DNA of 64,000 nucleotides from Candidatus Deferrimicrobiaceae bacterium (GCA_036504035.1 DASXVV010000014.1:62001-126000), one strand, 5' to 3'. Shown: positions 20,409-29,417, counted from the stretch's first letter. The notes: generated from the sequence alone by a model not told the origin. A program made the numbers and translations.

Positions 20409-21038
20409 ATGGCAATCAATTTGGGGGACCTCTCGAAGGTCCCGGCGAAACAGAAGATCCTCCTTGTTCTCCTCGTTTGCGTCCTGATCGGGGCCGGCTA
20501 TTTCTACCTCTTCTACACGGGGACAGCCCAGCAGATCACCCAGCAGGAAGGCAATCTGGCGGAACTCAACAGCAAGATCAAGGAGCAGGAAGTCATTGCT
20601 CGCAACCTGCCGTCGTTCCGCGCAGAGGTCAAGCGGCTCGAGACGCAGCTCGAGGTCCTGCTCGAGCAGCTTCCGAACTCGGCCGAGATCCCCAATCTCC
20701 TGCGCACCGTTTCCGACCTCGGCAAGGAATCAGGGTTCGAATTCCTGAAGTTTGCGCCCAAAGAGGAATCCAGGAAGGATTTCTACGCGGAGATCCCCGT
20801 CGCAGTCACGGTGCAGGGCGACTATCACAGCTTTGCGCTGTTTACCGACAAGGTGGCCCACCTGCCCCGGATCGTCAACATTTCCAACATCGATTTCACG
20901 GCCCCGAAGGTCAGCCCGGACGGAGCGGTTGCGGTAAACGTCTCGTGCACGGCGACGACCTATCGGTTCCTCGAGCAAGCGGCAAAGCCGGCCGGGACCG
21001 ACAACACTGCCGGCTCCGCAAAAGGAAAGGCAAAATGA
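20409..21038 (+). CDS. pilO: Type IV pilus assembly protein PilO
   Basis: This 209-residue bitopic protein has a membrane helix at about 16-36 (ILLVLLVCVLIGAGYFYLFY), a coiled coil with repeated Glu/Leu to about residue 95, and a periplasmic domain with the typical PNLLRTVSDLGKESGFEF segment. It forms heterodimers with PilN that link the PilM ring to PilP and PilQ. The stop overlaps the pilP start. Confidence 0.95.
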   Translation: MAINLGDLSKVPAKQKILLVLLVCVLIGAGYFYLFYTGTAQQITQQEGNLAELNSKIKEQEVIARNLPSFRAEVKRLETQLEVLLEQLPNSAEIPNLLRTVSDLGKESGFEFLKFAPKEESRKDFYAEIPVAVTVQGDYHSFALFTDKVAHLPRIVNISNIDFTAPKVSPDGAVAVNVSCTATTYRFLEQAAKPAGTDNTAGSAKGKAK

Positions 21039-21592
21039 GGCGAAACTGCTTGCGCCTCCCGGCGCTGCTGATGTCGATCCCCTTCCTGGTTGCGGCTTAT
21101 TCCGGATGCGCCAAGGAAGAGAACGTCGCGAATCAGCCGATCGTTCGGAAGGCGGTCCCGAAAAAAACGGCTGAAGCCGTTGCCGCCCATAGCGGCGGGG
21201 ACAACACGGTTGCGGTAAAAGCTGCGGAAGCCCCTGCCTACAATCCGGCGGGAAAGCGCGACCCGTTCATGCCGTTTCTAAGGCCCGTCGTCAAGGTGCC
21301 GGTGACCGTCGAAGTTCCCACGGGCCCCCCGACGCTGCTGACCCAGGATCTTGGGGCGTTCAAGTACGTCGGCATGATCTGGACTCCGCGTGCCGTCCGT
21401 GGACTCGTCGAGGATGTCGATGGCAAGGGGTACACCGTGACCGTGGGATCCCACCTTGGGCGCGGGGGCGCTGTCGTGACCCGCATCAACGACAAGGAGA
21501 TCGTGGTCAAAGAATCGTCCAGGGACTACGCCGGCGCCGAGGTCGTGCGCGAGACTTCCCTCAAGCTCAAGAGCGCAGGAGGAAAAAGATGA
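21035..21592 (+). CDS. pilP: Type IV pilus lipoprotein PilP
   Basis: PilP is a 185-residue inner-membrane lipoprotein with a lipobox ending YSGC (Cys near 25), a Pro/Ala-rich linker, the KRDPFMPF motif and a small beta domain (LTQDLGAFKYVGMIW, VTVGSHLGRGGAVVTRI). It connects PilNO to the secretin PilQ across the periplasm. ATG 21035 overlaps the pilO stop (ATGA); the longer frame upstream is a shadow of pilO. Confidence 0.94.
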   Translation: MRRNCLRLPALLMSIPFLVAAYSGCAKEENVANQPIVRKAVPKKTAEAVAAHSGGDNTVAVKAAEAPAYNPAGKRDPFMPFLRPVVKVPVTVEVPTGPPTLLTQDLGAFKYVGMIWTPRAVRGLVEDVDGKGYTVTVGSHLGRGGAVVTRINDKEIVVKESSRDYAGAEVVRETSLKLKSAGGKR

Positions 21593-23883
21593 TGAAGCTG
21601 TCCCGGGGGGTTTGCAGAGGCGGGCGTCGTCCAGCCTGGCTGGCCGCCCTGATCCTGTTGCCGCTGGCTGTCGCAGTACCGTCCCGGGTGCCGGCCGCGG
21701 AGGCCGACGTGCCGGCGGCCGTCAAGCCCGCCGAATCGCAGGCCGTCAAGGTGAAGGACGTCACCGTTTCCAAGACGCCCTACAGCACGGTCGTCGAAGC
21801 CGTCGTCGACGGGAAGATCGAAAACTACAATTCCTTCAAACTGAACGACCCATTCCGGATCGTGGTCGATATCTGGGGCGTCCAGCAAGGCAGCGCGGCT
21901 CCCGAGATTCAGGTCGGCACCCCTCAGGTGAAATCGGTCAAGCTTTCCCAACAGGACAACAAGCTTCGTCTGCTGGTAGAGACGCCCAACGGGCGCCCGA
22001 TGCCTTTCCTTGTGACCACCGACGGCGGGAAGCTCTCGCTCTCCATCGGCGGGAGCATGGAAGAAAAGGTCACCAGCCTCGACCGGAACGGAAAGGCCGA
22101 ATCGGGCAAGGCTTCCATCGTCGGAGTCGATCTCGAGGATCTACCGGAGGCGTCTCGGGTCGTCATCACGACATCGGGGAAGCCGGCCCACAAAACCATC
22201 AAGAAAAAGGGCGATGTGACGCTGCTGTTTCCCGGCACCGTGATCGCTCCCGGACTGCAGAGGGCGATCGACGCCCGGACGCTCGGGTTGCCCGTTCGGG
22301 AGATCATCCCCGCCGGCGGCAAGAAAAATGTCGCTTCCATCTCGGTTCGTTATAACCAGGGCGCCGCCTTTTCGATCGATGAGCGCGAGAACGCAGTCGT
22401 CGTCAGCTTCCCTCGAAAGGGAGCGATCGCCAAATCGACCGTCGTCGCCCGTGTGACCGAGAACAAGGAGCCCGCCGCGGAAACTGCCCCGTCGGTCCCC
22501 GAGGTCCCGGCGACCCCCGTCTTCGATTCCCCGGTTGCGCCCGGAGCGCCTGCGGGAAAGTGGGGCTTCGTGACCGCCGAGGGCGCCAGCGTCAAGAAGT
22601 ACCGGGGCCAGCGCATTTCGATGGACTTCAAGGATGCGGATCTCCAGAACGTGTTCCGGATCCTGGCCGAGGTCAGTAATCTCAACATCGTCACGACCGA
22701 CGACGTCAAGGGCAAGGTGACGCTCCGGCTGGTGAACGTGCCCTGGGACCAGGCGCTCGACCTGGTGCTCCAGTCCAAGGCGCTCGGCGCCTCGATGGAA
22801 GGCAACATCCTGCGCGTCGCGCCGTTGGTCACGCTTCGTGCCGAAGAGAAATCCCGGCTCGAGAACCTCAAGGAAAACGAGAAGCTGAAGGCGCAGCTCG
22901 AGTCCGAGACCGAGACCATCCCGGTCAACTACGGGAAGGCCGGCGATCTTCAGGACAAGGTCAAGGGGATGCTTTCCGAGGGCGGGAAGGTCCAGATCGA
23001 CGACCGGACCAACATGCTCATCGTCCGTGACTTGCGCAAGAACATCGACGACGTCAAGGCGCTCCTGGGGCAGCTCGATACGCCGATCCCGCAGGTTCTG
23101 ATCGAGGCGCGCATCGTCGAGGTCGACACCTCGTTCGCCAAGGATATCGGCGTACAGTGGGGCGGTTCCTGGAACAGCCAGGGGAGCACCAAGATCGGCA
23201 TCGGCGGCTTCCAGGACACGTCTGGGGCGCCCGTGCCCGGCCAGCCGTTGAACAACACGACGCCGTACACTTCCGCGACGCTCCCGACCTTCGCCATCAA
23301 CCTTCCGGCCGCGGTCGGCGCCGGCGCGGGCGGCGGCATCAACTTCGGCATCCTCCGCGACAATATCCGTCTGGACCTTTCACTCTCCGCGCTCGAGTCG
23401 GCCGGCAAGCTCAAGATCGTTTCCTCGCCCAAGGTCGTCACGATCGACAACAAGGAAGCGCTGATCGAGCAGGGCACCCAGATCCCCTATTCTACGGTCT
23501 CCGCCTCAGGCACGCAGACGCAGTTCATCGACGCGACCCTGAGCCTCAAGGTGACGCCCCACATCACCCCCGAGGGAAGCGTCATCATGAAGCTCGAGGC
23601 CAAGAACGACTCCCAGGGCGAGCTCGGCATCGACGGGAAACCGGCCATCAACAAGAAAAAGGCCACGACCGAGGTGCTCGTCAAGGATGGCGATACGGCC
23701 GTTATCGGCGGCATTCTTCAGGTCAGCCGGAATGAAAGCACCTCCGGAGTTCCCTGGTTCTCCCGCATCCCCATGATCGGCTGGATGTTCAAGCGCGAGA
23801 CCGGGAGCGCCAGAAACAGGGAGTTGCTGATCTTCGTGACCCCGCGGGTCATGAAAGGGGAGCCCTCCCAGGCCGCAAGATGA
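21589..23883 (+). CDS. pilQ: Type IV pilus secretin PilQ
   Basis: PilQ is the outer-membrane channel for the pilus, 764 residues. A signal peptide is followed by AMIN domain(s) at about 50-300 that bind peptidoglycan, an STN domain at about 340-410 (ISMDFKDADLQNVFRILAE), a secretin N domain (about 435-505) and the C-terminal secretin barrel from about 510 with VEVDTSFAKDIGVQWGG and the end region FSRIPMIGWMFKRETG. A GGAGGAAAAAG ribosome site precedes the tandem ATGs at 21589/21592. Last gene of the pilus operon, closed by a terminator. Confidence 0.96.
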   Translation: MMKLSRGVCRGGRRPAWLAALILLPLAVAVPSRVPAAEADVPAAVKPAESQAVKVKDVTVSKTPYSTVVEAVVDGKIENYNSFKLNDPFRIVVDIWGVQQGSAAPEIQVGTPQVKSVKLSQQDNKLRLLVETPNGRPMPFLVTTDGGKLSLSIGGSMEEKVTSLDRNGKAESGKASIVGVDLEDLPEASRVVITTSGKPAHKTIKKKGDVTLLFPGTVIAPGLQRAIDARTLGLPVREIIPAGGKKNVASISVRYNQGAAFSIDERENAVVVSFPRKGAIAKSTVVARVTENKEPAAETAPSVPEVPATPVFDSPVAPGAPAGKWGFVTAEGASVKKYRGQRISMDFKDADLQNVFRILAEVSNLNIVTTDDVKGKVTLRLVNVPWDQALDLVLQSKALGASMEGNILRVAPLVTLRAEEKSRLENLKENEKLKAQLESETETIPVNYGKAGDLQDKVKGMLSEGGKVQIDDRTNMLIVRDLRKNIDDVKALLGQLDTPIPQVLIEARIVEVDTSFAKDIGVQWGGSWNSQGSTKIGIGGFQDTSGAPVPGQPLNNTTPYTSATLPTFAINLPAAVGAGAGGGINFGILRDNIRLDLSLSALESAGKLKIVSSPKVVTIDNKEALIEQGTQIPYSTVSASGTQTQFIDATLSLKVTPHITPEGSVIMKLEAKNDSQGELGIDGKPAINKKKATTEVLVKDGDTAVIGGILQVSRNESTSGVPWFSRIPMIGWMFKRETGSARNRELLIFVTPRVMKGEPSQAAR

Positions 23884-23914
23884 TTCCCTGAGGCGCGCCC
23901 GACATTTTGCCGGT

Positions 23915-23958
23915 ACGGAGCAGCAGAACCGACAAGGTCTGCTGCTCCGTTTTCTTTT
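23915..23958 (+). terminator. Intrinsic terminator after pilQ
   Basis: A perfect 13-base-pair stem pairs ACGGAGCAGCAGA (23915-23927) with TCTGCTGCTCCGT (23938-23950) around a ten-base loop, followed by TTTCTTTT. It ends the pilus operon only a few bases before the ribosome site of aroC. Confidence 0.93.
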
Positions 23959-23977
23959 CCCCGAAAGGAGAATCGTC

Positions 23978-25177
23978 ATCGCACCCTTCACATTCAGGAC
24001 CGCAGGCGAGACGCATGGCCCCGCGCTCGTCACATTGGTCGATGGGATGCCGGCCGGAGTCCCGGTCAGGACGTCCGACATCGACCGGGAGCTGGCGCGC
24101 AGGCAGGTAGGGTACGGCCGCGGCGGACGCATGAAGATCGAGCGCGACCAGGTCGAGCTGCTTTCCGGTATCCGGTTCGGACAGACGCTGGGCGGGCCGG
24201 TCGCGATGATGATCCGGAACCTCGACTGGCCCAACTGGACGAAGACGATGGCACAAACGGGAGGGCGGGGCGATGTCCCACCGCTTGATACCGCGCGCCC
24301 AGGGCACGCCGACCTTTCCGGCGTTCTCAAGTACGGGCACGACGACGTCCGCAATGTGCTCGAGAGGGCCAGTGCCAGGGAAACCGCGGCGCGGGTCATG
24401 GCCGGGACGCTGGCCCGCCTGTTGCTCGAGCCTCTCGGCGTGCGCGTCATGGGGCAGGTACTCTCCATCGGCAAGGTGCGCGTACCGGAAGGCATAGCCG
24501 GCGATCCGGCACGCGCGGCCTCCTCGGAAAAAAGCGAGTTGCGGCTGGCCGACTCCGTCTCGGAAGAAAAGGCGCGTCGGTTGATCGATCGCGCGATCCG
24601 GACCGGGACCAGCGTCGGCGGGGTCGTCGAGGTGATCGCGCTCGGTGTTCCGCCCGGGCTTGGCTCTTTCGTTTCCTGGGATCGGAAGCTCGACGCGCGC
24701 CTCGCGCATGCCGTCATGAGCATCCAGGCGATCAAGGGGGTCGAGATCGGCGACGGCATGGCCGGCGCCGATCTTCCCGGGAGCGGCGTCCACGACGAGA
24801 TCTTTCCCCGCAGCCGCCGCGGCAACCCGCTCATGGGCGGGTTCGCGCTGCCCTTCCACCGGAAGACCAACCGGGCAGGAGGCGTGGAGGGCGGCATGAG
24901 CAATGGGGAACCGGTGCTTATCCGGGCGGCGATGAAACCGATCCCGACGCAGGCGGCTCCGCTTCGCACGATCAGGACAGGCGACTGGAAGGCGGTCTTG
25001 GCCCACAAAGAACGCAGCGACGTCTGTGCGGTCCCGGCCTGTTCCGTCGTGGCCGAGGCAATGGTTGCCATCGTCCTGGCCGACGCGTTCCTCGAAAAAT
25101 TCGGGGGCGATTCGCTGTCCGAAATCCAATATAATTACAAGGGTTATCTGGATTCGATCTTCGGGCGGCGCCCTTGA
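23978..25177 (+). CDS. aroC: Chorismate synthase, probable ATC start
   Basis: The enzyme converts EPSP to chorismate with reduced FMN, the last shikimate step. Motifs seen: TAGETHGPAL near the N-terminus (its His is catalytic in the family), RRQVGYGRGGRMKIE, RPGHADLSGVLKYG, RASARETAARVMAG, GSGVHDEIFP and NRAGGVEGGMSNGEP. No ATG, GTG or TTG lies in frame between the pilQ terminator and the essential GETHG motif; the first usual start, TTG 24035, would delete it. An AAAGGAG site at 23964-23970 is ideally spaced (seven bases) from ATC 23978, giving I/M-APFTFRTAGETHG and 399 residues. So either a rare ATC start or a base error is present. The 3' end overlaps aroK. Confidence 0.9.
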   Translation: MAPFTFRTAGETHGPALVTLVDGMPAGVPVRTSDIDRELARRQVGYGRGGRMKIERDQVELLSGIRFGQTLGGPVAMMIRNLDWPNWTKTMAQTGGRGDVPPLDTARPGHADLSGVLKYGHDDVRNVLERASARETAARVMAGTLARLLLEPLGVRVMGQVLSIGKVRVPEGIAGDPARAASSEKSELRLADSVSEEKARRLIDRAIRTGTSVGGVVEVIALGVPPGLGSFVSWDRKLDARLAHAVMSIQAIKGVEIGDGMAGADLPGSGVHDEIFPRSRRGNPLMGGFALPFHRKTNRAGGVEGGMSNGEPVLIRAAMKPIPTQAAPLRTIRTGDWKAVLAHKERSDVCAVPACSVVAEAMVAIVLADAFLEKFGGDSLSEIQYNYKGYLDSIFGRRP

Positions 25178-25707
25178 CGGGCAGTCCCTTCGGCGTCGTT
25201 CTGGTCGGCTTCATGGGGGCGGGCAAGACCGCCGTCGGAAAGACGGTCGCTCGCCTGACCGGAGCCGAGTTCGTCGATATCGATACGCTCATCGAGGCCG
25301 AGGCGAGCATGCTGGTTTCAGAGATCTTCCACGCGCTCGGCGAGGCCGGGTTCCGGGAGATCGAGCGGCGGCTTGTCGGGCAGGCCGTATCGACGCCCGG
25401 ACGGATCATCGCGACGGGCGGCGGCGCGTTCCTCGACCCCGGGAACCGCGCCCTGCTGAAGGGATACGCCCCCGTGGTCCATCTCGACGTCTCGCCCGAA
25501 AACGTGCTCAAGCGCGTGGGAAAGGACACCCGGAGACCCTTGCTCCAGGGCGAAGACCGTGAGAGAAAGGTTCGTGCGCTGATGGCGCACCGGCGGACCA
25601 CCTACGAGGAGGCCGACATCACCATTTCCACAGACAGCAGGTCCGTCGCCGAAGTCGCGGCGCTCGTCGTCTCGCGCGTCACGGGCGTCCGGGGGGCCGC
25701 GCGGTGA
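25174..25707 (+). CDS. aroK: Shikimate kinase
   Basis: It phosphorylates shikimate at O-3 with ATP. The 177 residues hold the P-loop GFMGAGKT (12-19), the shikimate-binding DIDTLIEAEA segment, GFREIERR, GGGAFLDPGNR and the lid RRPLLQGEDRERKV. TTG 25174 overlaps the aroC stop (TTGA), and the stop overlaps aroB (GTGA), so the three genes are translationally coupled. Confidence 0.95.
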   Translation: MTGSPFGVVLVGFMGAGKTAVGKTVARLTGAEFVDIDTLIEAEASMLVSEIFHALGEAGFREIERRLVGQAVSTPGRIIATGGGAFLDPGNRALLKGYAPVVHLDVSPENVLKRVGKDTRRPLLQGEDRERKVRALMAHRRTTYEEADITISTDSRSVAEVAALVVSRVTGVRGAAR

Positions 25708-27524
25708 TCTCAGAGAACATCACGGTTGCCCTGGGCGACCGTTCCTACGACATCTACTTCGGCCCCGACATCTACCCTTTCTTCCAGGAGTGGATCTGCA
25801 GGTTCTATCCGGGCGGATCCGTTTTCGTCGTGACCGATCAAAATGTTTCCTCGATCTATCTCGACGACATCAAGCGCTGGCTTGCGGGCATCCCCCACGC
25901 CATCCTCGAGCTTCCGGCGGGCGAGGAAAACAAGGGGTTCGAGACCGTCCGCGACATCTACCGGTTCCTCGCCGAAGGTGGCGCCGAACGAGACTCGCTG
26001 CTGGTCGCGTTCGGGGGCGGGGTCGTGGGGGATCTGGCGGGGTTCGCAGCGGCCACATATCTCCGGGGCATTCCATTCGTCCAGGTGCCGACGACCCTGT
26101 TGTCCCAAGTCGACAGCAGCGTCGGCGGAAAGACCGGTTTCAACCTCCCCGAAGGGAAAAACCTGGTAGGGGCGTTTTACCAGCCGCGTGCCGTATTCAT
26201 CGACCACACCTTCCTGCGGACGCTCGACGACCGGAACGTCCTGTCCGGGATGGCCGAGGTCGTCAAATGCGCCCTGACGGGCGATCCCGACATGTGGATG
26301 CGGCTGGGGCGCGACGCGGCGCGCTGGAAGGAATTCAGCGGCGCGGAGTGGCAGTGGTTCACGAAGCGTTCGGTGGCTTTCAAGGCCTCGGTCGTCGAGC
26401 AGGACGAGAAAGAGGCGTCCATCCGCAAGGTGCTCAACCTTGGGCACACCGTCGGGCATGCTTTCGAGCAGGCGGCGGGATACGGCCGCCTGCTGCACGG
26501 CGAAGCCGTGGCGATCGGAATCTGCTGGGAGGCGATCCTCGGGCGACGCCTGGGGATTACCCCGGCCCCGCTCGAGGCGGAGATCTTCGCGATGCTGCTC
26601 GACCTGGGATTCCGCCTCGACGATCCCGAGATCCCGGTGACGTCGCTTGCCTCGGCCGCCGGCCAGGACAAAAAGCGGACCGCGACCGACCTGGTGATCC
26701 CGTTCGCGACGGCCCCCGGGGAATACGTTCTCGAAAAAGTGCCGCTGGCCCGGTTGCGCAGCGAGCTGCCGGGCATCCGCGCCGAGATCAGGGAGCGAGT
26801 CGTCAGCCGCGAATCCGGCGGCCAGGGGGATTCCGAACTGTTCGCCCGGATCGCGCGCGGAGAGAGCCGCGAAGCGGTGGCCGAGCTCGAGGCCCGCATC
26901 GCCCGGTCCCCTTGGGATCTCCCGACGCTGTCGCTCCTGGCGACCGCCTATCGCCAGGAAGGAAACCTGTCCGCCGCGATCGACACCATCAAGGAAGTGC
27001 TCGCGCGCAACCCGTCCGACATCCATGCCCAGCGGCTGGCGCGGGAGATCGAGGGGGCGATCGGAACCGCTTCCCCCTCCGACGCCGACATCGAGTCGTC
27101 GGCCGGGGTGCTCGAGCGGACGCTGATACTCGACGAAGGCGCATTCGAGCTGCGACCGGCCGACGCCCACGAGCCGGCGGCACCGTCCCTCGAGCCGGTC
27201 CCGCCCATGATCGATGTGGTACCGGATGATCCCGTCCGGTACGAAGACGTGGAGATCGAAGACGTCGTCGAACCGGCTGCAACCGAGCCGCCAGCCGTAC
27301 TCACGGTGACGATGGCCAACCTTTACTGGGAGCAGGGCGATCGCAAAACGGCGCTCGGCATCGTCGATGGAATCCTCGACGCCGATCCCGACGACGAGCG
27401 CGCACTCGCCTGGAAGGCGGCGCACAGGGACGCCCCGGATCGAACCGGGGAGCAAAGCGCCTTGGTTGCATTTCTCGAACGGATCACGAAGGAGTATGGG
27501 CATGGCATTCCGCGAGATCATTGA
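25704..27524 (+). CDS. aroB: 3-dehydroquinate synthase with C-terminal TPR extension
   Basis: The first about 355 residues are a complete AroB that converts DAHP to 3-dehydroquinate with NAD and a metal. They contain FGGGVVGDLAGFAAATYLRG, TTLLSQVDSSVGGKTGFN, AEVVKCALTGD (metal Glu), NLGHTVGHAFE and LHGEAVAIG (metal His residues). About 240 further residues follow in the same frame: a TPR-like block (LPTLSLLATAYRQEGNLSAA), an acidic linker with repeated Glu/Asp/Pro, and another TPR-like unit (MANLYWEQGDRKTALGIVDG). Normal AroB is about 360 residues, so this is a fusion. I see no internal start that would separate the parts. The TPR part may tether partners or another shikimate enzyme; that is inference. 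Confidence 0.93.
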   Translation: MISENITVALGDRSYDIYFGPDIYPFFQEWICRFYPGGSVFVVTDQNVSSIYLDDIKRWLAGIPHAILELPAGEENKGFETVRDIYRFLAEGGAERDSLLVAFGGGVVGDLAGFAAATYLRGIPFVQVPTTLLSQVDSSVGGKTGFNLPEGKNLVGAFYQPRAVFIDHTFLRTLDDRNVLSGMAEVVKCALTGDPDMWMRLGRDAARWKEFSGAEWQWFTKRSVAFKASVVEQDEKEASIRKVLNLGHTVGHAFEQAAGYGRLLHGEAVAIGICWEAILGRRLGITPAPLEAEIFAMLLDLGFRLDDPEIPVTSLASAAGQDKKRTATDLVIPFATAPGEYVLEKVPLARLRSELPGIRAEIRERVVSRESGGQGDSELFARIARGESREAVAELEARIARSPWDLPTLSLLATAYRQEGNLSAAIDTIKEVLARNPSDIHAQRLAREIEGAIGTASPSDADIESSAGVLERTLILDEGAFELRPADAHEPAAPSLEPVPPMIDVVPDDPVRYEDVEIEDVVEPAATEPPAVLTVTMANLYWEQGDRKTALGIVDGILDADPDDERALAWKAAHRDAPDRTGEQSALVAFLERITKEYGHGIPRDH

Positions 27525-27861
27525 ACAGATGCACCGGTTCGATCCGTCCATCAGAGGCGGAGCGCTGGCCGGGACCGACGGCCTCACCGTCGAGGAATGG
27601 TGCGCCGAGGACGGGGCGGTAGACCTCCCGGCTCTTTGCGCGGAAATGGGGCAGTTCTTCAAGGAAAGCGGCCGGATCGCGCGCGAAAACGGGATGGGCG
27701 AGACCGAGGAACTCACGCTGGCAACCTCCGGCGGCCTGCTCTTCCTCTACAAGGTGACGGAGGAATACTTCTTCCTGGTCGTGACCGAATCGGGTGCCAT
27801 TCCAGGCAAGTGGCGCTTCCTGTTGCGGCAGGGGGCACGCAGGGCGAGGGAAGCGCTATGA
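27502..27861 (+). CDS. Roadblock/LC7-like small protein
   Basis: This 119-residue protein has a mixed alpha/beta pattern (LTVEEWCAEDG, LTLATSGGLLFLYKVTEEYF) like roadblock/LC7 (MglB-type) proteins that regulate small GTPases or scaffold signalling. ATG 27502 lies within the end of aroB behind a GAAGGAG site; the longer frame upstream is a shadow. It is coupled at both ends to shikimate genes (stop overlaps aroQ), yet no MglA-like GTPase is in the window. Assignment to the superfamily is by pattern only. Confidence 0.7.
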   Translation: MAFREIIEQMHRFDPSIRGGALAGTDGLTVEEWCAEDGAVDLPALCAEMGQFFKESGRIARENGMGETEELTLATSGGLLFLYKVTEEYFFLVVTESGAIPGKWRFLLRQGARRAREAL

Positions 27862-28316
27862 CGTCGCCCGCCCCGTTCCGCATCCTGTTCGTCGACGGAC
27901 CGAATCTCAATGTGCTTGGGAAGCGGGAGCCGGGCGTCTACGGCAAGAAGTCGCTCGAGGATATCCGAAAGGCGGTGTCCGAAGCGGCCGCCGAGGAAGG
28001 CGTCGACCTCGCCTTCTTCCAGTCCAACAGCGAGGGAGACATAGTGACGCGTCTCCAGGAGGCGCGGGAGGATGCCGACGGTCTGGTCATCAATCCCGGT
28101 GCGTATACGCACACGAGCATCGCCATCCGGGATGCGCTGCTTTATTCCGGCCTCCCCGCGATCGAAGTGCACCTGAGCAACCCGCACCGCCGGGAGCCGT
28201 TCCGGCACGTTTCGACCGTGGCGGACGTCGTCGTCGGCCGTATCGCGGGCTTCGGGGGGTTCGGTTACCTGCTGGCCCTCCAGGCCATCCTGCACCACCT
28301 TCGCGGAGAGGGCTAG
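27858..28316 (+). CDS. aroQ: 3-dehydroquinate dehydratase, type II
   Basis: It dehydrates 3-dehydroquinate to 3-dehydroshikimate as a dodecamer. In 152 residues: DGPNLNVLGKREPGVYG with the catalytic Arg/Tyr loop, FFQSNSEGDIV, VINPGAYTHTSIAIRDAL and EVHLSNPHRREPFRH with the catalytic His. ATG 27858 overlaps the preceding stop (ATGA). With aroC, aroK and aroB this places four shikimate enzymes in one operon. Confidence 0.95.
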   Translation: MTSPAPFRILFVDGPNLNVLGKREPGVYGKKSLEDIRKAVSEAAAEEGVDLAFFQSNSEGDIVTRLQEAREDADGLVINPGAYTHTSIAIRDALLYSGLPAIEVHLSNPHRREPFRHVSTVADVVVGRIAGFGGFGYLLALQAILHHLRGEG

Positions 28317-28326
28317 GGAGATCGCG

Positions 28327-29400
28327 TTGTTGCCGTACGAATCCCGAATCCGCCGCCTGCTGGCCGACATGGCGCGCAGGCGGGAGGATGCTTTCCTCTG
28401 CGCCCGGATGTCCAATATCCGCTACCTGACCGGGTTCACCGGAAGCGATGCCGTCCTGGCGGCATCGCCCGGCGGCGTCTTCCTCATTACCGACGGGAGA
28501 TACACCGAGCAGGCACGGGCGGAGGTCCAGTCCGCCGAAGTCGTCATCGCAGACCGGAAGTGGCGGGAGGCCGCCCGCCGGATCCGGCGGATGCGTCCTG
28601 CCCGGGTCGGCTTCGAGTCACGCTGGCTTTCGGTCGAGCAATACGCCGCGGTTTCGAAAGGGTGGGCGGAACGGTGGTCGCCTTCTCCCGACCCGGTCGA
28701 GGCGCTGCGGATGCGCAAGGACGCCGGGGAGCTGCGCGACATGGAGGCCGCGGCCGTCATCGCCTCCGAGTCCCTCCTTTCCGGCGTGTCCCGGGGCGTT
28801 TTCGGCCGGGCGGAAACCGACCTGGCGGCCGACATCGAGTCCGTCATGAAGCGATTGGGGGCCGGAGAGCCCTCCTTCCGGACGATCGTGGCCTCCGGGC
28901 CCCGCTCCGCGATGCCGCACGCCGAGCCGATCGACTCCCCGATCGATCCCGCCGGCCCTGTCGTGCTCGACTTCGGGGCCCGATACCGCGGCTACTGCTC
29001 CGACGAGACGGTTACGCTGATGCCCCGCAAGCCGTCGCGCACCCTGATGCGCATTTTCGACGCTGTCCGGAAGGCGCAGACGGCCGGGATCGCGGCCGTC
29101 CGGCCCGGGGTTCCCTGCCGGGACGTCGATGCCCGGGTGCGGGAATCGCTGGACCGGTCCGGCTATTTGAAGTATTTTGTTCATTCCACGGGACACGGGG
29201 TGGGGCTCGACATCCACGAGCGTCCGACGCTCTCGCCGGGGTCGAAGGACCGGCTGGCCGACGGGATGGTGGTCACCGTGGAACCCGGGGTGTATATTCC
29301 CGGGGTGGGGGGCGTTCGTCTCGAAGACACCGTGGCCGTGGGGGCGACCTCGTCCTCCCGTGTCACTTTCCTCCCCAAATCCCCCTTGCCGTTGCTTTGA
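28327..29400 (+). CDS. M24-family aminopeptidase (Xaa-Pro type)
   Basis: This 357-residue pita-bread metallopeptidase probably removes N-terminal residues preceding proline. The N-terminal creatinase-like domain (SNIRYLTGFTGSDAVL) is followed by the catalytic domain with all five metal ligands: two Asp in VLDFGARYRGYCSDET, His in STGHGVGLDIHERP, Glu in VTVEPGVYIPG and Glu in GVRLEDTV. Start is TTG 28327 or the next codon TTG 28330. It directly precedes efp, a common pairing. Confidence 0.92.
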   Translation: MLPYESRIRRLLADMARRREDAFLCARMSNIRYLTGFTGSDAVLAASPGGVFLITDGRYTEQARAEVQSAEVVIADRKWREAARRIRRMRPARVGFESRWLSVEQYAAVSKGWAERWSPSPDPVEALRMRKDAGELRDMEAAAVIASESLLSGVSRGVFGRAETDLAADIESVMKRLGAGEPSFRTIVASGPRSAMPHAEPIDSPIDPAGPVVLDFGARYRGYCSDETVTLMPRKPSRTLMRIFDAVRKAQTAGIAAVRPGVPCRDVDARVRESLDRSGYLKYFVHSTGHGVGLDIHERPTLSPGSKDRLADGMVVTVEPGVYIPGVGGVRLEDTVAVGATSSSRVTFLPKSPLPLL

Positions 29401-29417
29401 ATATCAGGAGGAAATGA

